Assembly (NCBI GenBank): GCA_002345825.1
Contig: DDWD01000108.1
Location: 1-24,628 of the forward strand
Direction: 5' to 3'
DNA: 24,628 nucleotides
Source: Bacteroidales bacterium UBA2295
Lineage (GTDB): Bacteria > Bacteroidota > Bacteroidia > Bacteroidales > Tenuifilaceae
Numbering within the stretch: the stretch's first letter is position 1; the number at the start of each line of letters is the position of its first letter. A program made the translations under genes and the position numbers. The notes under the pieces were generated by a model. The model did not search any database, was not told the origin of the DNA, and saw only the letters and a program-made list of their open reading frames with translations. This document shows positions 15,716-22,983 of the stretch, piece by piece.

Positions 15716-17098
15716 CTACAGTTCTTGTATTTTTAAAAAGTAGTTATGAACTTCGCTAACCTTTATCGTTTCCTGATTCCCAGTTGCCATATTCTTTATG
15801 GAGATTTCTCCATTTTGCATTTCCGATTCGCCAACAATGGCCACATATCCAATATTTTTTTTGTTGGCATAATCGAATTGCTTTTTCATCTTGGCAGCAT
15901 CGGGGTATAGTTCAGCTGAAATACTGGCCGAACGAAGCTGCTGAATTACTGGGAGACAAAACACCGCTTCCTTATCGCCAAAGTTAGCGAACATAACCTG
16001 CGAACTGGCCAACAGGCTCTCGGGAAACAGGTTTAAATGCTGCATCACATCGTAAATACGGTCGGCACCAAATGATACTCCCACGCCCGAAACATTTTTA
16101 AGACCGAAAATTCCTGTTAGATCGTCGTATCGCACACCGCCACAAATGCTACCCATCTCCATATCGTTGGCCTTAACTTCGAAAATTGCTCCAGTGTAGT
16201 AGTTCAAACCACGGGCAAGCGACAGGTCGAGTTCAACGGTTGTTGTCAATCCACCTATCGACTCAAGGGTCGAAAAGATGGTTCTCATCTCCTCAATGCC
16301 TTTCAGCCCAATCTCTGACGTGGCCAAAGATTTCGAAAGGATCTCCAGCTTCTCGGCAGTTGTTCCCTGAAGCTGGATTATGGGCTGCAACTGCTCGATG
16401 GCCGTCTGCGAAACGCCTTTATCGGCCAGCTCACTGTTCACCGCCTCGATACCAATCTTATCAATCTTGTCGATGGCAACAGTAATATCAATTAGCCTTT
16501 CGGTTTCGCCCACCACCTCGGCCATACCGCTAAGAATCTTGCGATTGTTTATTTTGATAGTAGTACTAATGCCCAACTTGTGGAAAACCTCGTCGATAAT
16601 GAGCACCAGCTCTACCTCGTTGAGTAGCGAGTTGGAGCCAATAACATCCACATCGCACTGGTAAAATTCGCGATAGCGACCTTTCTGCGGCCTATCGGCA
16701 CGCCACACGGGCTGAATTTGATATCGCTTAAACGGGAATGAAATATCGTTTTGGTACTGAACCACAAACCGAGCAAACGGCACGGTTAGGTCGTAGCGCA
16801 ATCCCTTTTCACAAATCTTGGTCGATAGGGCATTGGCATTCTCCGCCGACACGTCGGTGGGTTGAACACCCTTGGTGAAATCGCCCGAGTTAAGGATTTT
16901 GAAAAGCAGCTTATCACCCTCATCGCCATACTTGCCAAGCAATGTAGATAGGTTCTCCATTGCCGGCGTTTCGATGGGCTGGTAGCCGTAATTACGGAAA
17001 ACCGATTTTATGGTGTCGAAAATATGGTTACGTTTTGCCATCTCGGCAGGCGGAAAATCGCGCGTTCCTTTGGGTATTGATGGTTTATTGAAAGCCAT
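15716..17098 (-). CDS. hisS: Histidyl-tRNA synthetase
   Basis: This 460-residue class II synthetase charges tRNA-His with histidine. Seen are PKGTRDFPP at the N terminus, TPAMENLSTLLGKYGDEGDKLLFKI (motif 1 region), the motif 2 block GRYREFYQCDVDVIG, the histidine-specific LNYYTGAIFEV, and motif 3 GVGVSFGADRIYDV. The C-terminal 100 residues form the anticodon-binding domain. The N-terminal MAFNKPSIPKGTRDFPP fits the family start. It is the first gene of a two-gene minus-strand unit with hutH. A -7 box is found 26 bp upstream of the ATG. The anchor motifs rule out HisZ, which lacks the charging motifs. Confidence 0.95.
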   Translation of the reverse strand: MAFNKPSIPKGTRDFPPAEMAKRNHIFDTIKSVFRNYGYQPIETPAMENLSTLLGKYGDEGDKLLFKILNSGDFTKGVQPTDVSAENANALSTKICEKGLRYDLTVPFARFVVQYQNDISFPFKRYQIQPVWRADRPQKGRYREFYQCDVDVIGSNSLLNEVELVLIIDEVFHKLGISTTIKINNRKILSGMAEVVGETERLIDITVAIDKIDKIGIEAVNSELADKGVSQTAIEQLQPIIQLQGTTAEKLEILSKSLATSEIGLKGIEEMRTIFSTLESIGGLTTTVELDLSLARGLNYYTGAIFEVKANDMEMGSICGGVRYDDLTGIFGLKNVSGVGVSFGADRIYDVMQHLNLFPESLLASSQVMFANFGDKEAVFCLPVIQQLRSASISAELYPDAAKMKKQFDYANKKNIGYVAIVGESEMQNGEISIKNMATGNQETIKVSEVHNYFLKIQEL

Positions 17099-17123
17099 TT
17101 AGCAGATTTTTTATAATTGCCTG

Positions 17124-17131
17124 CAAAGATA
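17124..17131 (-). promoter_or_regulatory. Bacteroidota -7 box before hisS
   Basis: The minus strand carries TATCTTTG at 17131-17124, an exact TAnnTTTG, with a start expected near 17117 and a leader of about 18 nt. A good -33 box is not obvious. Confidence 0.4.
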
Positions 17132-17360
17132 GAAAATATTGAGGTAATGTGTATGTTAGCAAACAGGTAATGGAGAATAAAGAGGCGTGTTGCAACAAAC
17201 TCTTTTCGATAATTATCAGTTGGATTAAGATCGCAGTCTTGACATTAAGAACTCAGTTTTTACCAAATATGCAGAATTCCATACCATAACGATCTATGTT
17301 GCTCAGAATTAGTTAACACACAATTAGCTATTCCGTAACATTGGCGAACGAAACTACCTG

Positions 17361-17368
17361 TTAATTTG
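17361..17368 (+). promoter_or_regulatory. Weak -7 box before the PiT-like gene
   Basis: TTAATTTG departs from TAnnTTTG at one position and lies 16 bp before the ATG at 17385. ATTG at 17340-17343 could serve as -33 with a short 17-bp spacer. This is a weak call. Confidence 0.25.
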
Positions 17369-17384
17369 CATAAATTTAACCTAC

Positions 17385-18476
17385 ATGGTAAAGAAAAATA
17401 ATATTAGGAAACAGCTTGGATTTGTTGATGTTTTCAGAAACGAGTCCAATTTCCTTGTTTTTATACTTCTGCTGTTTGTTTTGGCATCGTTGGTTTACAA
17501 CACCCCATCATTAGCCATGTGGTTTGGATTTGCTGTAGCAGGCTACTCGGTAGTATCGAATGATAGTATACAAACCATTGGCACATTTCTCTCATCGAAT
17601 GCACACCGAAAGTGGTGGGTTTTGTGGCTATATATTGGAGGCCTATTTGTGGGCACAATAGCCATCAGCTACTTCTTGTTCGATGGTGATATATCGTTTA
17701 AGCGTCTTGCCACAAAGGGTTTTGAAGAAAATCCTGCTGCATTTGATTTTCTACAGATTGCGGCTCCAATCCTGCTGATCATTATCACTCGGATGCGGAT
17801 GCCCATATCCACCACATTCCTACTGCTCAGCTCCTTTGCCGCAAGCAGTGGTGCCATTGGTAAGGTTCTAACTAAAAGTTTGAGTGGGTATTTTATAGCA
17901 TTTGCAGTATCGTTTGTTTTATACTTGTTGCTAGCCAAATATTTTAAAAAAACATTTAAGGGAAAAGCCCATTCGGGCTGGGTGGTAACACAATGGATTA
18001 CCAGTGGAGCCCTATGGTGTTTATGGATTATGCAGGATGCCGCCAATATTGCGGTTTTCCTTCCCCGTCAGCTTAACATTGGCGAATTTATTGCGGTTGC
18101 TGCAATTGTATTTGGGGGGCTGGGTATAATATTCTACAACAAGGGAGGTAGAATACAACAGATTGTTACCACCAAAACGGATATTACCGATGTAAGGCCA
18201 GCTACCATTGTAGACTTGATTTACTCGCTACTTATGGCATTTCATCTTGTATACAGCACTGTGCCCATGAGCACAACGTGGGTTTTCTTGGGTTTGCTGG
18301 CTGGTCGAGAAATTGGTATGAATATTATGAAAACAAATCACAAAAGCCTGAGTAAAACCTTGCGAATAATTGGAAAAGATGTTTTACTTGCTCTTATTGG
18401 TCTTGTAATATCAGTAATTATTGCCTACGCCGTAAACCCATCAATTAGGGTTGAAATCAATGGCTGGTTCATGTAA
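17385..18476 (+). CDS. Divergent PiT-family-like inorganic phosphate permease
   Basis: A 363-residue integral membrane protein with about 9-10 hydrophobic segments. Two internal halves each repeat the signature layout of PiT phosphate transporters. Half one has GYSVVSNDSIQTIGTFL (53-69; Asn59-Asp60) and later PISTTFLLL (140-148). Half two has IMQDAANIAVFL (215-226) and VPMSTTWVFLGLLAGRE (293-309). In known PiT proteins the repeated motif is GxNDxANAxG and a VSTT motif recurs in both halves. Here the second copy has Gln-Asp in place of Asn-Asp. The central soluble loop is short. It would move an ion, perhaps phosphate, across the inner membrane. It is monocistronic and convergent with a TonB-domain gene. 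The family link is by motif, and the substrate is not certain. Confidence 0.6.
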   Translation: MVKKNNIRKQLGFVDVFRNESNFLVFILLLFVLASLVYNTPSLAMWFGFAVAGYSVVSNDSIQTIGTFLSSNAHRKWWVLWLYIGGLFVGTIAISYFLFDGDISFKRLATKGFEENPAAFDFLQIAAPILLIIITRMRMPISTTFLLLSSFAASSGAIGKVLTKSLSGYFIAFAVSFVLYLLLAKYFKKTFKGKAHSGWVVTQWITSGALWCLWIMQDAANIAVFLPRQLNIGEFIAVAAIVFGGLGIIFYNKGGRIQQIVTTKTDITDVRPATIVDLIYSLLMAFHLVYSTVPMSTTWVFLGLLAGREIGMNIMKTNHKSLSKTLRIIGKDVLLALIGLVISVIIAYAVNPSIRVEINGWFM

Positions 18477-18526
18477 CGCAACTCACATATTATCGCTTAC
18501 AATCAAAAACCAGATCATACTAGATA

Positions 18527-18961
18527 TCACAACCTAAACACAAAGGGAAGTTTGAAATCAACTTTTATAGGCTGACCATCTTTTTGGGCAGGTACCCATT
18601 TCTTCATCTTTTTCACCACTCTGATTGCCTCTTGGTCGAGAAGAGGATGCACGCTTTTATATACCTTGATATCAACAACCTCTCCAACGGTATCGACAAA
18701 GAACTGAATTATTACATCACCCTGAATTCCTTTTTTCTTTGCCATAGGAGGATACATCAGATGCTTATATACAAGTTTATGTACACCCTTTTTCCCCTCG
18801 GGATACATAGGGAACTTATCGATATCTTGTTTCTCGTCGTCGTCGGCAAATCCTATTACCTCCTGATAATTTCTTTTCTCAATATGTTTCGGAGTAAGTT
18901 TACTTTGCCCATAACTTACTGTGTGAACAAGTACAAATAGAATAATTATTAGATTCTTCAC
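18527..18961 (-). CDS. Secreted TonB C-terminal-domain protein
   Basis: The 144-residue product has a short N-terminal signal peptide (about 1-19, ending SYGQ), a linker, and a TonB C-terminal domain (about 60-144): YPPMAKKKGIQGDVIIQFFVDTVGEVVDIKVYKSVHPLLDQEAIRVVKKMKKWVPAQKDGQPIKVDFKLPFVF. Normal TonB keeps an uncleaved membrane anchor and a long Pro-rich spacer. This one has neither, so it is unlikely to transmit energy from ExbBD and may instead bind peptidoglycan or a TonB-box partner. Stand-alone forms of this kind are common in Bacteroidota. It faces the PiT-like gene tail to tail and has its own weak promoter. No ExbB or ExbD gene is nearby. Confidence 0.8.
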   Translation of the reverse strand: MKNLIIILFVLVHTVSYGQSKLTPKHIEKRNYQEVIGFADDDEKQDIDKFPMYPEGKKGVHKLVYKHLMYPPMAKKKGIQGDVIIQFFVDTVGEVVDIKVYKSVHPLLDQEAIRVVKKMKKWVPAQKDGQPIKVDFKLPFVFRL

Positions 18962-19004
18962 AAGAATAAAAGTTAGTTTTATATCTGATTAACATTAATG
19001 TACA

Positions 19005-19012
19005 CAAAAATA
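19005..19012 (-). promoter_or_regulatory. -7 box before the TonB-domain gene
   Basis: The minus strand reads TATTTTTG at 19012-19005, a TAnnTTTG match about 45 bp upstream of the ATG at 18961. No -33 box at the right spacing was seen and the area is very AT-rich, so a chance match is possible. Confidence 0.3.
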
Positions 19013-19094
19013 ATTAAAAACCGATCTATCGCTTGCGGAACCCTCAAAATTTATCAATAACCTTTTGGCTACGCTAAGCCTGCTTGCCAGCAGT

Positions 19095-19122
19095 CGCCTA
19101 AGGTAATAATATTCCTTAGGCG
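19095..19122. terminator. Hairpin downstream of the DUF5683-like gene
   Basis: Perfect 9-bp arms CGCCTAAGG (19095-19103) and CCTTAGGCG (19114-19122) enclose a 10-nt AT-rich loop, about 30 bp beyond the stop of the gene at 19153. There is no T-run, so it may be a weak terminator or an RNA 3' end stabiliser. Confidence 0.45.
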
Positions 19123-19152
19123 TTCACCACGTGATAAAATAGTAATAAGAAT

Positions 19153-19686
19153 CTAAAACATTAAACAAAGTTTAACTCCAGCATGTGCACCAAAGCTATA
19201 TTGCGTATTGCGAAACTGAAAATCGGGCACAAGTCTAAGCGCATAACCATTACCCTGGTACGCTATATTTTTGACCTTGGCAACCTTCACCACATCGAAA
19301 ATGGACCAGGTGTGTATAATTCCTGTTGCAATAATTCCAGCAAACATGGTTTCGCGCGCCCCAGCAGGTGACTTTCCTGTATTATAATCTGTCCCCATAG
19401 TCATTGTAAGCCCCATAACAAAAACGCTAAAGGTAGCCATCTCGGCAGCAAAAACCCCTGCTCCTCTCAGCGGCTCACCAACATAGATGTAACCAGCAGC
19501 TGGAAACAAATAATTTAAAACACCAGCTGCAACAGGCGAATACTTAGGATTTTGTACCTGTTGGCGATAGTTTTCCAACGACACCTGATTTTTACAATGG
19601 CGGTACTTAACCCTTTGCCCAAGCGATGAAGAGGATATCAGCAAAGAGGCAAATAGTATCAATATGGAGAAAAACCTTACTTTCAA
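19153..19686 (-). CDS. DUF5683-like exported membrane protein
   Basis: The 177-residue protein has a signal peptide (about 1-24, ending LGQ) and then a compact domain with PKYSPVAAGVLNYLFPAAGYIYVGEPLRGAGVFAAEMATFSVFVMGL and a further hydrophobic stretch AGIIATGIIHTWSIFDVVKVAKV. This Pro-Gly-Tyr-Tyr-Gly plus Arg-Gly arrangement is typical of the DUF5683/TM2-like small membrane proteins found in Bacteroidota. The function is unknown. It follows the DUF4870 gene by 5 nt on the minus strand, so the two are almost surely co-transcribed. The C-terminal YSFGAHAGVKLCLMF looks like a beta strand, possibly barrel-like. Confidence 0.6.
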   Translation of the reverse strand: MKVRFFSILILFASLLISSSSLGQRVKYRHCKNQVSLENYRQQVQNPKYSPVAAGVLNYLFPAAGYIYVGEPLRGAGVFAAEMATFSVFVMGLTMTMGTDYNTGKSPAGARETMFAGIIATGIIHTWSIFDVVKVAKVKNIAYQGNGYALRLVPDFQFRNTQYSFGAHAGVKLCLMF

Positions 19687-19691
19687 AATGG

Positions 19692-20048
19692 TTACTGAAT
19701 AAATTTTATTGAAAGGGGGTACTCAAACCGCTCTCCGCTATTCGATTTTACCGAGGCTACAATTATAAACACAAGCCGCAAAATGGCCAAAACGATTAGC
19801 ACAAAAATACCAATAAGCAAAAAAATAAGGATACCACCAACTATTGAATAGATAAGCATTGATAAGTGAAAGTTCAGGGCATCCTTGCCCTGCCTATCCA
19901 CCTCAACGTACTGATCCTTTTTGATAAGCCAAACAATTAGAGGCCCCAGAATGCTGCCGAAGGGAATAACAAACATAGCCAGTGCGCTCAAATGGCAAAG
20001 CATAGACATGGTACGCTCCTCGTTGCTTACATATACAATTGGTTCCAT
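19692..20048 (-). CDS. DUF4870-family small membrane protein
   Basis: The 118-residue protein has the DUF4870 layout: an N-terminal ERTMSMLCHLSALAMFVIPFGSILGPLIVWLIKKDQYVEVDRQGKDALNFHLSMLIYSIVGGILIFLLIGIFVLIVLAILRLVFIIVASVKSNSGERFEYPLSIKFI. Three hydrophobic segments can be seen (about 17-40, 60-75 and 76-100). The family is related in shape to Tic20-like proteins and has no settled function. It heads a two-gene minus-strand unit with the DUF5683-like gene. Its promoter candidate lies partly inside the end of ettA (20083-20113). Confidence 0.82.
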   Translation of the reverse strand: MEPIVYVSNEERTMSMLCHLSALAMFVIPFGSILGPLIVWLIKKDQYVEVDRQGKDALNFHLSMLIYSIVGGILIFLLIGIFVLIVLAILRLVFIIVASVKSNSGERFEYPLSIKFIQ

Positions 20049-20082
20049 AGAAAAAGGTTTAGGGTTTATTCTGATATTTATA

Positions 20083-20113
20083 CAAATGTATTCTCTTAGG
20101 TAAACTATTCAAC
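20083..20113 (-). promoter_or_regulatory. Promoter for the DUF4870-DUF5683 pair
   Basis: On the minus strand GTTG (20113-20110) and TACATTTG (20090-20083) are 19 bp apart. The predicted start near 20076 gives a leader of about 27 nt. The -33 box overlaps the 3' end of ettA. The same GTTG-N19 layout appears before the gene at 502. Confidence 0.5.
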
Positions 20114-21778
20114 CAGCTTACGGTACTTAATACGTTTGGGCTCCTCATCGCCCAAACGTTTACGTCTGTTCTCCTCATACTCGCTAAACGATCCCTCGAA
20201 GAAGTATACCTGCGAATCGCCCTCAAAAGCAAGTATATGCGTAGCAATACGGTCGAGGAACCAGCGATCATGGCTAATCACAACGGCACAACCGGCAAAA
20301 TTTTCCAAACCTTCCTCCAACGCCCGAAGGGTGTTCACGTCGATATCGTTGGTGGGCTCATCGAGCAGGATAACGTTACCCTCCTCCTTTAGCGCAAGCG
20401 CTAGGTGCAACCTGTTGCGCTCACCCCCCGACAGCACGCCACACTTCTTCTCCTGATCGGCCCCAGTAAAATTAAATCGTGCTACGTATGCCCTAGCATT
20501 CACTTGTCGTCCGCCAAGCATCACAAAATCGAGACCACCAGAAATTACCTCGAAAACAGTTTTTTCGGGATCGATGGCTGAGTGCTGCTGGTCGACATAA
20601 GCCAACTTTACGGTTTTGCCTACCTCAAAGGTTCCTTTATCGGGGGTTTCAATCCCCATAATCAAACGGAATAGGGTAGTTTTTCCTGCTCCGTTAGGTC
20701 CAATAATACCAACAATTCCGTTGGGGGGTAGCTTAAAGTTAAGGTTATCGTATAGCAACCTATCGCCATAGCCCTTGGCCACATCTTTGGCCTCAATTAC
20801 TGAGTCGCCAAGCCTTGGGCCGTTGGGTATAAATATTTCTAATCGTTCTTCCTTCTGCTTAGAATCTTCATTAAGCAGCTTATCGTATGCCGAAAGACGG
20901 GCCTTGCTTTTGGCTTGGCGAGCTTTGGGCGACATACGAACCCATTCGAGTTCGCGCTCAAGAGTTTTGCGGCGTTTGCTCTCCTGCTTTTCCTCCTGAG
21001 CCAAACGGGTCGATTTTTGTTCCAACCACGATGAGTAGTTCCCTTTCCAGGGTATTCCCTCGCCCCTATCGAGTTCGAGAATCCAACCTGCCACGTTATC
21101 GAGGAAATAACGGTCATGAGTAATGGCAATTACGGTTCCTTTATATTGCTGCAAATGCATCTCGAGCCACTGCACGCTCTCGGCGTCAAGGTGGTTGGTT
21201 GGTTCATCGAGCAGCAGCACATCGGGTTCCTGCAACAGAAGGCGGCATAGCGCTACACGCCTTCGCTCACCACCCGATAGCACTTTTATTGATGCATCGG
21301 GCTCGGGGCAACGTAACGCATCCATGGCTCGCTCCAGCTTGGAATCGAGGTTCCAGCCATCGGCATGATCTATTTTCTCGGTTAGCTCGCCCTGCAGCTC
21401 AACCAGCTTCATCATCTCGTCGTCGGTCATGGGTTCGGCAAACTTGGCGTTCACCTCGTCGTACTCACGCATAAGGTTAACCACATCCATTACGCCCTCT
21501 TCAACAATCTCCTTAACCGTCTTGGTTTCGTCGAGATGAGGTTCCTGCTCGAGATAGCCAACAGAATAGCCCGGTGAAAATACCACCTCACCCTGATAGG
21601 ATTTATCTATTCCAGCAATAATTTTTAGCAGGGTTGATTTACCCGAACCGTTAAGACCAATGATACCAATTTTGGCACCATAGAAAAACGAAAGGTAAAT
21701 GTTGTTGAGAACTTTTTTTTGAGGTGGAAACACTTTGCTCACACCCACCATTGAGAAAATAATCTTTTCGTCGGCCAT
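20105..21778 (-). CDS. ettA: Energy-dependent translational throttle protein EttA (ABC-F)
   Basis: EttA is an ABC-F ATPase that binds the ribosomal E site and gates entry into elongation according to the ATP/ADP ratio. The 557 residues match the usual length (about 555). Two ABC domains are seen. The first has Walker A GLNGSGKST (41-49), signature LSGGE (167-171) and LLLDEPTNHLD (188-198). The second has GPNGAGKTT, LSGGERNRLHLA and ILLDEPTNDID. The arm segment between Walker A and the signature and the inter-domain linker are present. The start at 21778 (MADEKIIFSMVGVSK) is chosen. A longer frame to 21826 would run across the terminator of the upstream gene. It is not a drug efflux pump: there is no membrane domain. 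Confidence 0.95.
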   Translation of the reverse strand: MADEKIIFSMVGVSKVFPPQKKVLNNIYLSFFYGAKIGIIGLNGSGKSTLLKIIAGIDKSYQGEVVFSPGYSVGYLEQEPHLDETKTVKEIVEEGVMDVVNLMREYDEVNAKFAEPMTDDEMMKLVELQGELTEKIDHADGWNLDSKLERAMDALRCPEPDASIKVLSGGERRRVALCRLLLQEPDVLLLDEPTNHLDAESVQWLEMHLQQYKGTVIAITHDRYFLDNVAGWILELDRGEGIPWKGNYSSWLEQKSTRLAQEEKQESKRRKTLERELEWVRMSPKARQAKSKARLSAYDKLLNEDSKQKEERLEIFIPNGPRLGDSVIEAKDVAKGYGDRLLYDNLNFKLPPNGIVGIIGPNGAGKTTLFRLIMGIETPDKGTFEVGKTVKLAYVDQQHSAIDPEKTVFEVISGGLDFVMLGGRQVNARAYVARFNFTGADQEKKCGVLSGGERNRLHLALALKEEGNVILLDEPTNDIDVNTLRALEEGLENFAGCAVVISHDRWFLDRIATHILAFEGDSQVYFFEGSFSEYEENRRKRLGDEEPKRIKYRKLVE

Positions 21779-21805
21779 ACCCTTTGAATGAATAGTTTGG
21801 TTTGT

Positions 21806-21843
21806 AAAAAAGCATCGCAAAACCATTTTGATTTTGCGATGCT
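21806..21843 (-). terminator. Rho-independent terminator of the gene at 21861
   Basis: Read on the minus strand, 12-bp arms AGCATCGCAAAA and TTTTGCGATGCT (21843-21832 and 21822-21811) enclose a 9-nt loop and are followed by a run of Ts (21810-21806). It begins 18 bp after the stop of the exported protein gene and lies between it and ettA. Confidence 0.85.
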
Positions 21844-21860
21844 CAATGCTTTATTAGTAT

Positions 21861-22703
21861 CTACTTAATCTTTTTAAAATCCTTAGCCAGAAAACCGTCG
21901 CCTTTCTTCCCGCTAATGTTATGGAAGTTGTGGTAATACTGCTTACCATCGGCAGCATCTATAAGCAATTTGTAGCAACGCGCCTGAAGGCGTGTGCCAT
22001 CGGGGCCTACTTTATGCAGGTAAATAACATTGGGGTTTTTCTCGGCTACTGCTTTCTCAATATCCTCAGGTGTTACAATTTTTACCGTGTGGGGATAATT
22101 CTTGCGGACATCGGTTAGACTACGAACCGTTTTATCCAAATCCTGCTCAACAACCCAAAGTTCCTTTTCCTTAACCTGCTTCCTGTTCTTGTTATATTGC
22201 TTAAATACATTCTTCTTGATAAGCTTTGGATTTTTATCCAAATTCTTAATGTGATACTGTGCTGCTCTCAGCAATCCTTCTAACTTGTAGGCATAGCTAT
22301 CTTCGCCAACAGCCTTGTAACCTAAAGGCAATGAGCACACATCGGGTAAATCGGTGTGCTTTTTAACAGCGGCTCCCAAAACAACCGATAGAAAGTTGTA
22401 GGTTGCCTCCAGCTTATCGCCAGTGAATTTTATATCGAGCTTAACCAAAAAGGATTTGCTGATATCGGAACGCATTTCCTCGAATTCAGTTGCTTTAATA
22501 AACTCGTAAGGGGTAATGGTCCAGGATCTTTCAACCGCTTCCTTGATCTTGAAATTGTACTCCGACATGGGATTATCCTCAAGCACCACATAGGTGGTTG
22601 TGCCCAAGAAAGTTTTAATATCCTCAATACGCGTTACATTTCGATTGGCAAATACGGCCACATTTAAGCTTACTAAGCATAGCAGCACAACAAGTTTTTT
22701 CAT
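21861..22703 (-). CDS. Exported hypothetical protein
   Basis: The 280-residue product starts with a signal peptide (about 1-19, MKKLVVLLCLVSLNVAVFA). I do not recognise the domain. The mature protein is soluble-looking, with TTTYVVLEDNPMSEYNFKIKEAVERSWTITPYEFI near the N terminus, a lysine-rich helical middle (KNPKLIKKNVFKQYNKNRKQVKEKELWVV) and a C-terminal KLLIDAADGKQYYHNFHNISGKKGDGFLAKDFKKI. The part around VVLEDNP and TPYEFIKATEF recalls small periplasmic proteins seen widely in Bacteroidota. It has its own promoter candidate (22741-22771) and its own terminator, so it is a single-gene unit. Confidence 0.7.
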   Translation of the reverse strand: MKKLVVLLCLVSLNVAVFANRNVTRIEDIKTFLGTTTYVVLEDNPMSEYNFKIKEAVERSWTITPYEFIKATEFEEMRSDISKSFLVKLDIKFTGDKLEATYNFLSVVLGAAVKKHTDLPDVCSLPLGYKAVGEDSYAYKLEGLLRAAQYHIKNLDKNPKLIKKNVFKQYNKNRKQVKEKELWVVEQDLDKTVRSLTDVRKNYPHTVKIVTPEDIEKAVAEKNPNVIYLHKVGPDGTRLQARCYKLLIDAADGKQYYHNFHNISGKKGDGFLAKDFKKIK

Positions 22704-22740
22704 AGTTGTAGTCTTTAGTTGTCATCATTTAATGTTAGTG

Positions 22741-22771
22741 CAAAATTAATGCTTTGATTGATTGTTTTAAA
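22741..22771 (-). promoter_or_regulatory. Promoter for the exported protein gene
   Basis: The minus strand carries TTTA (22771-22768), then after 19 bp TAATTTTG (22748-22741), matching TAnnTTTG. The predicted start is near 22734, about 31 nt before the ATG at 22703. Confidence 0.45.
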
Positions 22772-22983
22772 GAAATATCAAAATAATTGAGGTGATACAA
22801 ATTATTGAAATAATATTTATTACACAAACAGTACGCTGTTGCATAGCAAATTCTGTATTCACAGAGGTAACTACAAATCTATATTCAGTCCAATAATGAT
22901 AAGATGAGGAAGTTTGAACATAAGAATTTTGTAAATTGCGACATAAATTGAATGAATAAATCGGGACTAAATTTAATAAGAAA

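Noticed and set aside
21779..21826. N-terminal extension of EttA
   Set aside because: It would run over the terminator of the upstream gene, and family members start at MADEKI-like sequence.
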